Position numbers and translations under genes: made by a program
Part shown: one piece after another, positions 35,757 to 43,718 of the stretch
Layout: each line of letters opens with the position of its first letter
How positions within the stretch are numbered: position 1 is the stretch's first letter
The notes under the pieces: model-generated
The model's database searches: none
What the model was told of the DNA's origin: nothing
What the model saw: the letters and a program-made list of their open reading frames with translations, nothing else
Assembly: GCA_023266575.1 (NCBI GenBank)
Contig: JAHFPV010000004.1
Coordinates: 124,001 to 188,000, forward strand
Direction of reading: 5' to 3'
DNA length: 64,000 bases
Source of the DNA: Sphingobium sp.
GTDB lineage: Bacteria > Pseudomonadota > Alphaproteobacteria > Sphingomonadales > Sphingomonadaceae

Positions 35757-36739
35757 GCGCGAAGAAGATGAACAGCCTTCAGGCCGTCAATGCGGCGCTG
35801 CATCAGGCGATGGCTGAAGATGACAAGGTGATCGTGCTGGGTGAGGATATCGCCGATCGCGAAGGCGGCGGCGTCACCGGCGCGACGGCTGGCCTGTCGA
35901 CCAAATTCGGCGATGACCGGGTCAAATCGACCCCGATTTCGGAACAGGCGATCATCGGTGCGGCCATCGGCGCGGCGCTGGCGGGTTACAAGCCGGTCGC
36001 CGAAATCATGCTGATGAACTTCACGGCTGTGGCCATGGACATGATCTTCAACCATGCCGCCAAGCTGCGCTTCATGTCGGGCGGGCAAAGCACCGTGCCG
36101 ATCACCATCCGCACCCTTACCGGCGCAGGCTGGCAGACGGCGGGCCAACATGCCGACCATCTGGAAGGCTGGTTCGCGCACACGGCGGGGATCAAGGTGG
36201 TCGCGCCCTCCAATCCGGTGGATTATAAGGGGCTTCTGCTGTCCTGCATTCAGGACCCGGACCCCTGTATCTTCATCGAATCCGCAGGCTCACTGTTCAT
36301 CCCGGCCGACGTCCCAGACGATCTCGCCCCCATCCCCTTGGGCAAGGCGCGGGTGGTGCAGGAAGGCAGTGACGTCACCATCATCTCCTGGTCCTCGCAG
36401 GTCATTCGCTGCCAGCAGGCGCTGGCTCCGCTGGCGGAAGCGGGCATCTCGGTCGAACTGATCGACCTGCGCACGGTGTCGCCCTGGGACAAGGAAGCCG
36501 TGCTGGCCTCGGTCACCAAGACGGGCCGCGCCGTCATCGCCCATGAAGCGGTGCGCCATTTCGGCCCCGGCGGCGAAATCGCATCGACTATCAGCGAAGA
36601 ATTGTTCGGCCAGTTGAAGGCACCGGTCCGTCGCCTCGGCGCGCCTTACTCGCCTGTGCCTTTCGCCAAGGTGCTGGAGGACGCCTATATCGTCTCGCCC
36701 GATCAGGTGGTCGAAACGGTCAAGGCACTGATGGCCTGA
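35753..36739 (+). CDS. 2-oxoacid / acetoin dehydrogenase E1 component, beta subunit
   Basis: A 328-residue transketolase-like beta subunit: VLGEDIADREGG, FGDDRVKSTPISEQAIIGAAIGAAL, the pyrimidine-binding stretch and the C-terminal transketolase domain with GPGGEIASTISEELF and RLGAPYSPVPFA. It pairs with the alpha subunit through an ATGA overlap to make a 2-oxoacid decarboxylase. It ends 9 bp before a strong 12-bp stem that terminates the unit. Confidence 0.92.
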   Translation: MSAKKMNSLQAVNAALHQAMAEDDKVIVLGEDIADREGGGVTGATAGLSTKFGDDRVKSTPISEQAIIGAAIGAALAGYKPVAEIMLMNFTAVAMDMIFNHAAKLRFMSGGQSTVPITIRTLTGAGWQTAGQHADHLEGWFAHTAGIKVVAPSNPVDYKGLLLSCIQDPDPCIFIESAGSLFIPADVPDDLAPIPLGKARVVQEGSDVTIISWSSQVIRCQQALAPLAEAGISVELIDLRTVSPWDKEAVLASVTKTGRAVIAHEAVRHFGPGGEIASTISEELFGQLKAPVRRLGAPYSPVPFAKVLEDAYIVSPDQVVETVKALMA

Positions 36740-36748
36740 CACGTAAAC

Positions 36749-36778
36749 GGCTGTCCCGCCTTATCGGGCGGGACAGCC
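36749..36778. terminator. Bidirectional terminator hairpin
   Basis: GGCTGTCCCGCC (36749-36760) and GGCGGGACAGCC (36767-36778) form a perfect 12-bp stem with 6-nt loop between the convergent E1-beta and dienelactone-hydrolase genes. There is no long T-run on either side, so termination may be factor-aided. Confidence 0.75.
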
Positions 36779-36783
36779 CTGGG

Positions 36784-37686
36784 TCAGCCAATCGTCTGCC
36801 GGAACAACGCCAAAGTCCGCGCCCAGGCCAGGTCCGCCGCCGCCTTGTCGAAGCGCGGCGTGGTGTCGTTGTTGAAGCCATGCTCTGCGCCATCATAGAT
36901 ATAGGCTTTGTAGCGTATCCCGGCCTGCTTCAGCGCCGCCTCATAATCGGGCCAGGCCGCATTGGTCCGCGCGTCGTTGCCGCCATAGTGGATCAGCAAC
37001 TGCGCCTTGATCTTGGGCACGTCGGCCAGCGTCGGCGGGCTGCCATAAAAGGGCACCGCGGCGCGCAGGTCGGGTAGCCGGGTCGCCAGCAGATTGGCAA
37101 TCCACCCGCCAAAGCAAAAGCCGACCGCGCCGATCTTGCCATTGCTCCCGACCATCGTCCGCGCATAGGTCGCCGCCGCGACGAAATCCTCGCCAATCTT
37201 GGCCCGGTCCAGCGTGGCAAAGGCGGTCCGCGCCTTGTCCTCATCGCCCGGATAACCGCCGATCGTCGTCAGCGCGTCTGGCGCGACCGCCATATAGCCA
37301 TCGACCGCCAGTCGCCTTGTTATGTCCTCGATATGCGGGTTAAGCCCGCGATTTTCATGTGCGACGATGACGACCGGCAGCTTTGCGGCCTTCTTGGCCG
37401 CTGGCCGCGCGACATAGGCGCGCACCGTGCCATTGCCCGCGGGTGAGGCTATATCGACATGGCTGATCGCGATCCGCTTGTCGTCGGGCTTGATCACCTG
37501 CCCCCGCGCGAAATCCGGGCTGAGCGCCGCCAGCATTGTGGTTGCCGCCGCCGCGCTCCCGACATGGACAGCGCATTGGGTCACAAAGCCGCGCCGGTCG
37601 ATCGCGCCATGCACATAGGCATCGAACAAATCCAGCACTGCGCGCGGATAGGCGGCGGCTCCCTTCCCGTCCGTATCTTGCGTCAT
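36784..37686 (-). CDS. Dienelactone hydrolase family protein, probably exported
   Basis: The 300-residue protein has the alpha/beta-hydrolase nucleophile GFCFGG (cysteine as in dienelactone hydrolase), an aspartate in HYGGNDAR and the catalytic histidine in DGAEHGFNN. The N-terminal part, with DRRGFVTQCAVHVG and a hydrophobic AAAATTMLAAL stretch, resembles a Tat-type leader, although a preceding extension is present; export is likely, not proven. AAGGA 9 nt upstream favours the ATG at 37686 over a longer start. It may hydrolyse a lactone or ester of aromatic origin. It is divergent from the aldo/keto reductase gene. Confidence 0.82.
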   Translation of the reverse strand: MTQDTDGKGAAAYPRAVLDLFDAYVHGAIDRRGFVTQCAVHVGSAAAATTMLAALSPDFARGQVIKPDDKRIAISHVDIASPAGNGTVRAYVARPAAKKAAKLPVVIVAHENRGLNPHIEDITRRLAVDGYMAVAPDALTTIGGYPGDEDKARTAFATLDRAKIGEDFVAAATYARTMVGSNGKIGAVGFCFGGWIANLLATRLPDLRAAVPFYGSPPTLADVPKIKAQLLIHYGGNDARTNAAWPDYEAALKQAGIRYKAYIYDGAEHGFNNDTTPRFDKAAADLAWARTLALFRQTIG

Positions 37687-37781
37687 GTCGCTGTCCTTCC
37701 ATCCTGCCCGCTGCCGCAGTTTATTGCCGCCTTTCGCACCCAAGCCAAGAAAAACTCATAGCAGCAGACCGCAAAGCCTCG

Positions 37782-37803
37782 CTATGGGGAGCCGACCCCA
37801 TAG
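37782..37803. promoter_or_regulatory. Perfect inverted repeat upstream of aldo/keto reductase
   Basis: CTATGGGG-N6-CCCCATAG, with 8-bp perfect arms, ends 21 bp before the aldo/keto reductase ATG. It lies in the 138-bp spacer between divergent genes. A regulator site is likely; no regulator gene is adjacent. Confidence 0.45.
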
Positions 37804-37824
37804 ACACAGGATATTGCCCCCGAC

Positions 37825-38838
37825 ATGAGCGCCCCGCTGTCGCCCCGCACCATCGGTCCCTTCACGGTCAAGGCCATCGGCCTTGGCTGCATGAATTTGA
37901 GCCATGCTTATCTGCCCCGCCCTGAACCGGACCAGGCCGAACGGCTGCTGCGCCACGCGCTGGACATCGGGGTCGACTTTTTCGATACCGCCGCCCTCTA
38001 CGGCTTTGGCGCCAATGAGGAACTATTGGGCCGCACGCTGATGCATCGGCGCGGCGACTTCACCCTCGCCAGCAAGTGCGTGCTGGGCGGCAAAGACGGC
38101 AAGCGCGGCATTGACGGCTCGCCCCAAGCCATCACCGCCACGCTGGAGGATTCGCTCCAGCGCCTGAACGTCGATCATATCGACCTTTATTATCTCCACC
38201 GGCTCGACCCCCATGTTCCGATCGAGGAGTCCGTCGGCGCGCTCGCTCGTGCGGTGGAGGCGGGCAAGATCGGCGCGATCGGCCTGTCGGAAATGTCCGC
38301 CGCCACGCTGCGCCGCGCCCATGCGGTTCACCCGATCGCCGCGATGCAGACCGAATATTCGCCCTGGAGCCGCAATGCCGAAGTCGCGGTGCTGGACGCC
38401 TGCGGCGAACTGGGTGTCGGCTTTGTCGCCTTCTCGCCGGTGGCGCGCGGCGTGCTGGCGGGCGGAGTGGGGCCGGAAGGCGTCCAGCCGGACGACGTTC
38501 GCGCCTCCATGCCGCGCTTCCACGCCCCCCATCTGGCGCATAACCTTCAACTTGCTGCCGCGTTCGGCCAAATCGCGGCGGACGCAGGCTGCACCATGGC
38601 GCAACTCTCGCTTGGCTGGGTCTTGTCGCGTCGCCCCTATGTCGTCGCCATCCCCGGCACCACCAGCATCGCCCATCTGGACGAGGATATGGCAACGCTG
38701 ACGATCGACCTGCCCGCCGATACGCTGGTGGCGGTCGATGCGCTGTTCAGCTTCGGTGCTGTGTCCGGCCCGCGCTATCACCGCGCGGCGCAGGCGCAAA
38801 TCGACACAGAAACCTGGGACGGCGAACCGCTGGAGTAA
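37825..38838 (+). CDS. Aldo/keto reductase
   Basis: The 337-residue AKR has the catalytic tetrad: aspartate in GVDFFDTAALYGFG, tyrosine in ALYG, lysine in LASKC and histidine in DLYYLHRLDP. GAIGLSEMSA and the late cofactor-loop AIPGTTSIAHLDED also fit. It reduces carbonyls with NADPH in the cytoplasm; the substrate is unknown. It is divergent from the dienelactone-hydrolase-like gene and converges with the leftward acyl-CoA dehydrogenase pair. Confidence 0.9.
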   Translation: MSAPLSPRTIGPFTVKAIGLGCMNLSHAYLPRPEPDQAERLLRHALDIGVDFFDTAALYGFGANEELLGRTLMHRRGDFTLASKCVLGGKDGKRGIDGSPQAITATLEDSLQRLNVDHIDLYYLHRLDPHVPIEESVGALARAVEAGKIGAIGLSEMSAATLRRAHAVHPIAAMQTEYSPWSRNAEVAVLDACGELGVGFVAFSPVARGVLAGGVGPEGVQPDDVRASMPRFHAPHLAHNLQLAAAFGQIAADAGCTMAQLSLGWVLSRRPYVVAIPGTTSIAHLDEDMATLTIDLPADTLVAVDALFSFGAVSGPRYHRAAQAQIDTETWDGEPLE

Positions 38839-38842
38839 ATGA

Positions 38843-39790
38843 TCAGGCGTTAAGCGCCCGTCGCCCTGCTGCCTCTTCCCACTGGTCCGCGTCGCCGCCC
38901 AGCACCGCATTCAGCGTCGCGCGTTTCAGGAACAGGTGGCAGGGATGCTCCATCGTCAGGCCAATGCCGCCATGCAGCTGGATCGCTTCCTCGGCGATCA
39001 GCCGATAGACGCTGGCGGCATGGGCCTTCATAGTTCCCATTGCTACCGCGTCCGTTGCCTCATCACCCGCCCGCGCCCAGAACAGCGCCTCGGCTGCGAC
39101 CAGCGCGGTTTTCATGTCGGCGACGCGATGCTTCAATGCCTGAAACAGCGCCAAAGGCCGGTCGAACTGCCGCCGCGTCTCCAGATAGTCTATAGTCATC
39201 GCTAGCGCCGCATCGGCCCCGCCCAGACAATCGCCTGCCAGCGCCACGCTGCGCAGCGCCGACAGCCGATCGGCCAGCGCCGTTGCGGCATCCCCCTGCG
39301 CCAGCACGACACCAACAGCATCGCCCACATCGACATCGAACAACCGCCGCGTCTTGTCCCAGGTCGCCCGCGCCGTCAGCACAAGCCCTTCGACCGGCAG
39401 AAGCGATATGCGCCCCGCCTCGATCCGCAACACATGGCTCGCCCGGTCCGCGTCCGGCACCGCGCTCAGCCCCTCGGTCAGCGATGCCGACATCATCTCG
39501 CCCGCCATCGCCCGGCCCAGCAGTTCATCCTGCCCGCCAGCCGCGCTCAGCGCCTCGATCACCAGCATCTGCGCAATCGCGGGACCCGCCACCAAAGTCC
39601 GCCCCAGCGCCTGATGGATCACGCCCACTGCTTCTCGTCCCAGGCCCAGTCCGCCCTGATCCTCCGGCACGGCCATCATCAGCCATCCCATCTCCGCGAT
39701 CAGGTTCCAGCTATGCGCCGCATCGGGGGTCAGGTCGCCGCCAAACGCCTTGGCGGCGGCATCCTGCAATTCGGCTCTCGTCATGCTCAT
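38843..39790 (-). CDS. Acyl-CoA dehydrogenase, small (315-residue) subunit
   Basis: The protein lacks the full central flavin-site motifs of ordinary ACADs but keeps the N-terminal helical region (MGWLMMAVPEDQGGLGLG) and the C-terminal bundle (LETRRQFDRPLALFQALKHRVADM and EEAIQLHGGIGLTMEHPCHLFL). This short form is typical of the partner subunit in heterotetrameric ACADs. It overlaps the full-length ACAD gene by ATGA, so the two are made together. It would form an alpha2-beta2 enzyme on a bulky acyl-CoA (inference from actinobacterial FadE pairs). Confidence 0.88.
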   Translation of the reverse strand: MSMTRAELQDAAAKAFGGDLTPDAAHSWNLIAEMGWLMMAVPEDQGGLGLGREAVGVIHQALGRTLVAGPAIAQMLVIEALSAAGGQDELLGRAMAGEMMSASLTEGLSAVPDADRASHVLRIEAGRISLLPVEGLVLTARATWDKTRRLFDVDVGDAVGVVLAQGDAATALADRLSALRSVALAGDCLGGADAALAMTIDYLETRRQFDRPLALFQALKHRVADMKTALVAAEALFWARAGDEATDAVAMGTMKAHAASVYRLIAEEAIQLHGGIGLTMEHPCHLFLKRATLNAVLGGDADQWEEAAGRRALNA

Positions 39791-40980
39791 GCCGCGCCCT
39801 CCTTCACGACCCAGTTTTTGGGTTCGCGGGGCATCCCCAGCAGCCGTTCGGCGATAATATTGCGCTGCACCTCGTCACTGCCGCCCGCGATCGTCCAGGC
39901 ATAGCTGTTCATGAAATCGGCCATCCAGTTGCCCGTCTCCATCCCCCCGCCAAAGGTGATCGGCGCATGATATTGCGCCTCCAGTCCGCCGATCCGCAGC
40001 CCCAGCGACGTGAAATCGCGCAGCGTGCGCGAATAGGCGAGCTTCACGATCGAAGCGTCACCGACCCGTTCTTCACCAGCGATCCGACTGGCCAGAAACT
40101 GGTCGGCCACCGCGCAGGTCGCATCGACCTTGCTCGCCAGCCGCCCGAAATCGCGCAGCACGCCCGCATCCTCGCCGCGCCCGTTCGCGCGAATGAGGTC
40201 GCCGATCCGCCACAGCGCTCCGCGCATCCGCGCGCTCAGCTCCAGCAGGGTCAGTCCGCGCTCGGACGACAGGGTCGATTGCGCCACGGCCCAGCCTTGG
40301 CCTTCCTCGCCCAGCCGGTTGGCGACCGGTATCTCGACATTGTCGAGGAAGATTTCGGCAAATTCCTCGTCACCATGAATCTGGTGGATCGGCCGCGCGG
40401 TGACGCCCGGTGCCTTCAGGTCCAGCAGCAAATATGTCAGCCCCGCCTGCTTTACGCCTTCGCTGCTGGTCCGCACCAGCAACAGGCACTGGTCGGCAAA
40501 TTGCCCCATGGTCGACCAGAGCTTTTGGCCATTGACGAGATAGACGTCGCCTTTCCGCTCCGCCCGCGTGCGCAGCGCTGCCAGGTCAGACCCCGCGCCT
40601 GGCTCCGAAAAGCCCTGACACCAGATTTCGCCTTCCAATATGCGCGGAATATAGCGTTGCTGCTGTTCCGCGCTGCCCCATTCGAACAGGGTGGAGGCGG
40701 CATGATAGGTGGACATGAAGGACAGGAGCAGGCGCGGCGTATCGGCCCGCGCAAACTCCTCGTAAATCACCTTCTGCTCGGCCAGTGATCGCCCGCCGCC
40801 CGGCCAGTCTTCCGGCCAGTGCGGCACGGCATAACCGCCCTTCGCCAGCGTCGCGAACCAACTGCGCTGCAATTCCAGAAAGGCCGCCTCGCTCGTGCTG
40901 CGCGCGCGCCAGTCCTTTGGCGCATGAACGGCAAGCCAGTCGCGCACCTCCTGCCGCAAACTGTCCAGTGCGTCGCTCAA
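39787..40980 (-). CDS. Acyl-CoA dehydrogenase, large subunit
   Basis: The 397-residue ACAD has WCQGFSEPGAGSDLAALRT (flavin/substrate loop), NGQKLWSTMGQFADQ and the C-terminal IAGGSDEVQRNIIAERLLG. The position where simple ACADs have YEG in the C-terminal motif is AGG, as in heteromeric ACADs that place the base elsewhere. It is 5' of the small subunit in the leftward operon and 92 bp downstream of a Rieske-type ferredoxin gene. Confidence 0.9.
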   Translation of the reverse strand: MSDALDSLRQEVRDWLAVHAPKDWRARSTSEAAFLELQRSWFATLAKGGYAVPHWPEDWPGGGRSLAEQKVIYEEFARADTPRLLLSFMSTYHAASTLFEWGSAEQQQRYIPRILEGEIWCQGFSEPGAGSDLAALRTRAERKGDVYLVNGQKLWSTMGQFADQCLLLVRTSSEGVKQAGLTYLLLDLKAPGVTARPIHQIHGDEEFAEIFLDNVEIPVANRLGEEGQGWAVAQSTLSSERGLTLLELSARMRGALWRIGDLIRANGRGEDAGVLRDFGRLASKVDATCAVADQFLASRIAGEERVGDASIVKLAYSRTLRDFTSLGLRIGGLEAQYHAPITFGGGMETGNWMADFMNSYAWTIAGGSDEVQRNIIAERLLGMPREPKNWVVKEGAA

Positions 40981-41072
40981 AGTCCCGTGCCTCCAGTCAT
41001 TATGGATCAGCTAGGCAGCAGTTCGGCCCTCTCGCGCAAGGGGCGCAGCCGCAATATCCCCAAGGCGATGGC

Positions 41073-41402
41073 CTACAATGCCACCTCGATCATCCCGTCC
41101 ACCACCCGCACGGCATAGGTAGCGATCGGGTCGCGTGCTGGCCCGGTCAGCGCTTCGCCGGTCTCCAGATCGAACCGCGCGCCATGCGCGGGGCAGGCAA
41201 TCCAGCCCAGTCGCATCCGCCCGCACGCCAACGGCTCCTGAGCGTGCGAACAGAGATTATCGAGCGCATGGATGCGCCCCTCAAAATGGCAGAGCATGAT
41301 CGCGCGCCCGCCTGCCTCCACGGCTATGGCTTTGCCGTCCGGCACATCGTCCAGCGGCAGCAGGGGGGTGAAGCGGGCATCTTCTATATCCATGTCGTCC
41401 AT
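41073..41402 (-). CDS. Rieske-type [2Fe-2S] ferredoxin
   Basis: About 109 residues: cluster ligands Cys51-His53 (CSH) and Cys70-His73 (CPAH). This is the small ferredoxin that passes electrons to Rieske ring-hydroxylating oxygenases. The start is uncertain: the methionine used here fits family length, but in-frame starts upstream (41444) would add residues, and no ribosome site is decisive. It lies between two divergent ACAD pairs, and two Rieske oxygenase alpha genes (43719 and 50691) have no ferredoxin of their own nearby, so it may serve them. Confidence 0.85.
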   Translation of the reverse strand: MDDMDIEDARFTPLLPLDDVPDGKAIAVEAGGRAIMLCHFEGRIHALDNLCSHAQEPLACGRMRLGWIACPAHGARFDLETGEALTGPARDPIATYAVRVVDGMIEVAL

Positions 41403-41509
41403 TTTTACCGCCGCGCCGCGCTTGTCCAAGCCTTCATGCGCCATATCACCGGGGCGTTCTCTTGCGCGCGCGTCTATTCTCGCCCCGCGGCATCCCTTAA
41501 TCACCATGC

Positions 41510-42655
41510 ATGGACTTTGCATGGACAGAACAGGAAACCGCCTTCCGCGATCGGCTGCGCGCGCTGCTGGCCGATACGCTGCCGGACGACTGGGAGCGTT
41601 TCTCGCAGCACGGCCCGGCTTCGCCCGCGCTCACCAAATATGCCGAAAGCTTCTGCGGCACGCTGGCCGAGCAGGGGCTGTTGATTCCCCACTGGCCGGT
41701 CGAACTGGGCGGGCAGGGGCTGGACCCATGGCACCAGACGATCCTGGCCGAAGAAATGTGGATCGCGGGCGAACCGCGGGGCGGCCAGTATATGAACGTC
41801 AACTGGATCGGCCCGACGCTGATCCGCTACGGCTCCCCCGACCAGCAGGCGCGCTACCTGCCCCCGATTGCGGAAGGCAAGGCGCTCTGGTGCCAGGGCT
41901 TTTCCGAACCCGGCTCCGGCTCCGACCTCGCCTCGCTGCGCACCCGCGCAGAACGAGACGGTGACACATATCGCGTCAATGGCCAGAAAATCTGGACCAG
42001 CTATGCTGGCCTTGCCGACACCTGCTTCCTCGTCTGCCGCACCAGTGACGATCGCAAGCGCGGCATCTCCATCCTGCTCGTGCCGATGGACACGCCCGGC
42101 ATCACCGTCCGGCAAATCCCCTCGCTGATCGGCGAAGGCGATATTCACGAAGTGTTTTTCGACGACGTCACCGTCCCCGTCACCGCCCGCCTTGGCGACG
42201 AAGGACAGGCGTGGGAGATTATCGGCTATTCGCTGACCAACGAACGGCTCGGCATCCCACGTTATGCGCTAGCCCGCGCCGCGCTCGACCGCGCCGTTGC
42301 GGTGCTGAAAGAACAGGGCGAATTTGACGGCGAAGCGGTGAAAATCGAAGCCGCCCATGCCGCCGCCCTCACAGAAGCCGCCCGCATGGCCAGCTACGCC
42401 ATCGTCGACCGCCGCGCCAAGGGTGAAGCGATCGGCGCGGAATCCAGCTCCGCCCGCTTCGCCACCGTCATGGCCGAACGGCGCGTGTGTGAATTCATCG
42501 TCGAATATCTGCCCGAAGCGCTGGCCGACGCGCATCCCTATCTCAAGATGCACCACCAGCGCGGCATCGTTGCGGGCATCGCGGCGGGGGCGGCCGAAAT
42601 TCAGCTCAACATCATCGCCACCGATGTCCTCAAATTGCCACGGGAGCCGCGCTGA
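41510..42655 (+). CDS. Acyl-CoA dehydrogenase, large subunit
   Basis: The 381-residue ACAD has WCQGFSEPGSGSDLASLRT, NGQKIWTSYAGLADT and a C-terminal IAAGAAEIQLNIIATDVLKLP. The motif that normally has YEG reads AAG. It closely resembles the leftward ACAD at 39787 in the flavin-site segment, but the C-terminal thirds have diverged. It shares TGATG with the next gene. It is divergent from the Rieske ferredoxin over about 107 bp. Confidence 0.9.
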   Translation: MDFAWTEQETAFRDRLRALLADTLPDDWERFSQHGPASPALTKYAESFCGTLAEQGLLIPHWPVELGGQGLDPWHQTILAEEMWIAGEPRGGQYMNVNWIGPTLIRYGSPDQQARYLPPIAEGKALWCQGFSEPGSGSDLASLRTRAERDGDTYRVNGQKIWTSYAGLADTCFLVCRTSDDRKRGISILLVPMDTPGITVRQIPSLIGEGDIHEVFFDDVTVPVTARLGDEGQAWEIIGYSLTNERLGIPRYALARAALDRAVAVLKEQGEFDGEAVKIEAAHAAALTEAARMASYAIVDRRAKGEAIGAESSSARFATVMAERRVCEFIVEYLPEALADAHPYLKMHHQRGIVAGIAAGAAEIQLNIIATDVLKLPREPR

Positions 42656-43569
42656 TGGACTTGGCCCTAACCGACGATCAGGTCGCAATCCTCGACGCGA
42701 TCGACACGCTGACCCGCCCCTATGCGGGCGCATCGCTGCACGAAGCAGGCTTCTCTCTTCCTGACGCGCAGCTTGACCGTGATCTTGCCGAAGGCGGCTT
42801 CCTCGACATCGGGTTCGATCCCGATCTTGGCGCAGTCTCCGCTGCGCTGGTGGTCGAACGCCTCGCTCGCCTGCCGCAAACGGTCGAAGCCGCCGCCAGC
42901 GCGCTGATCCGCCCGCTGCTTGGCGACGATCTGCCCCGCCCGCTCTGCCTGGTGGAGGAAGGCCGCACCACGCGCCCCGTCCGCTTCCTGCGCGAAGGCG
43001 CGACCGTACTGATCGTCGGCCCGTCCAGCGTCTCGGCCTTTACCGCCACCGCCGCGCAGGTCCGTGCCGAACCAGAAGCGCTCTACGGCTATCCTATGGC
43101 CACGTTGCTCGATGTGCCAACCGATCGCACCCCGCACGCTATCCCCGCCGATGAAGTCCTGACCCGCTGGCGCATCGCCCTTGCTGCCGAAGCTGCCGGC
43201 CTGCTCGCCGCAGCCCTAGACAGCACGGTCGCTCATGTGACTGACCGCCAGCAATTTGGCCGCCCCCTCGCCACCTTCCAGGCGCTACGCCACCGCCTTG
43301 CCGAAGCGCAGGTGCGCGCCAATGGCGTGCGCTGGCTGGCGCTCAAAGCCGCAGCCACGCTAGGCCCCGGAGATGCCGCGCTCGCCGCGCTGCACGCCCA
43401 GGAATCCGCCCGCGCCACCGTCTATGATTTCCACCAATTCTTCGGCGCGATGGGCGTGACGCTGGAACATCCGCTCCACCTGTGGACCTACCGCCTCAAG
43501 GCGCTGATCGGCGATCTGCGCGGCCGCGGCGGGCAGGCGCTCGCGGCGGCAGAGGCGCTGTGGGGCTGA
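42655..43569 (+). CDS. Acyl-CoA dehydrogenase, small (304-residue) subunit
   Basis: A short ACAD: N-terminal helix LALTDDQVAILDAIDTLTRP, middle TVAHVTDRQQFGRPLATFQALRH and C-terminal FHQFFGAMGVTLEHPLHLW, with no SEPG flavin loop. This matches the partner subunit seen at 38843. Stop-start overlap with the large-subunit gene (TGATG) indicates coupled translation and an obligate complex. It converges with the Rieske oxygenase gene across an inverted-repeat element. Confidence 0.88.
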   Translation: MDLALTDDQVAILDAIDTLTRPYAGASLHEAGFSLPDAQLDRDLAEGGFLDIGFDPDLGAVSAALVVERLARLPQTVEAAASALIRPLLGDDLPRPLCLVEEGRTTRPVRFLREGATVLIVGPSSVSAFTATAAQVRAEPEALYGYPMATLLDVPTDRTPHAIPADEVLTRWRIALAAEAAGLLAAALDSTVAHVTDRQQFGRPLATFQALRHRLAEAQVRANGVRWLALKAAATLGPGDAALAALHAQESARATVYDFHQFFGAMGVTLEHPLHLWTYRLKALIGDLRGRGGQALAAAEALWG

Positions 43570-43586
43570 ACTGTAACCCACTCACC

Positions 43587-43705
43587 CCGTTCGTCCTGAG
43601 TAGCCATTGAGCGAAGTCGAAATGGCGTATCGAAGGATCAGGCGCAGCACATGATACTTCGATACGGGCCTTCGGCTTCGCTCAGTCCCTACTCAGCACG
43701 AACGG
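43587..43705. repeat. Long imperfect inverted repeat between convergent genes
   Basis: CCGTTCGTCCTGAGTAG (43587-43603) mirrors CTACTCAGCACGAACGG (43689-43705) with one mismatch, and inside it CGTATCGAAG pairs perfectly with CTTCGATACG, with TGAGCGAAG against CTTCGCTCA between. The whole is a roughly 119-bp palindromic unit of a dispersed REP-like type; a related one lies at 3810-3909. It also sits where a terminator is needed. Confidence 0.7.
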
Positions 43706-43718
43706 AGTATAGTGCAGC

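Noticed and set aside
39283-40788. A 501-codon plus-strand open frame opposite the ACAD pair
   Set aside because: Proline/arginine-rich composition with no domain, antisense to two genes with strong family motifs.
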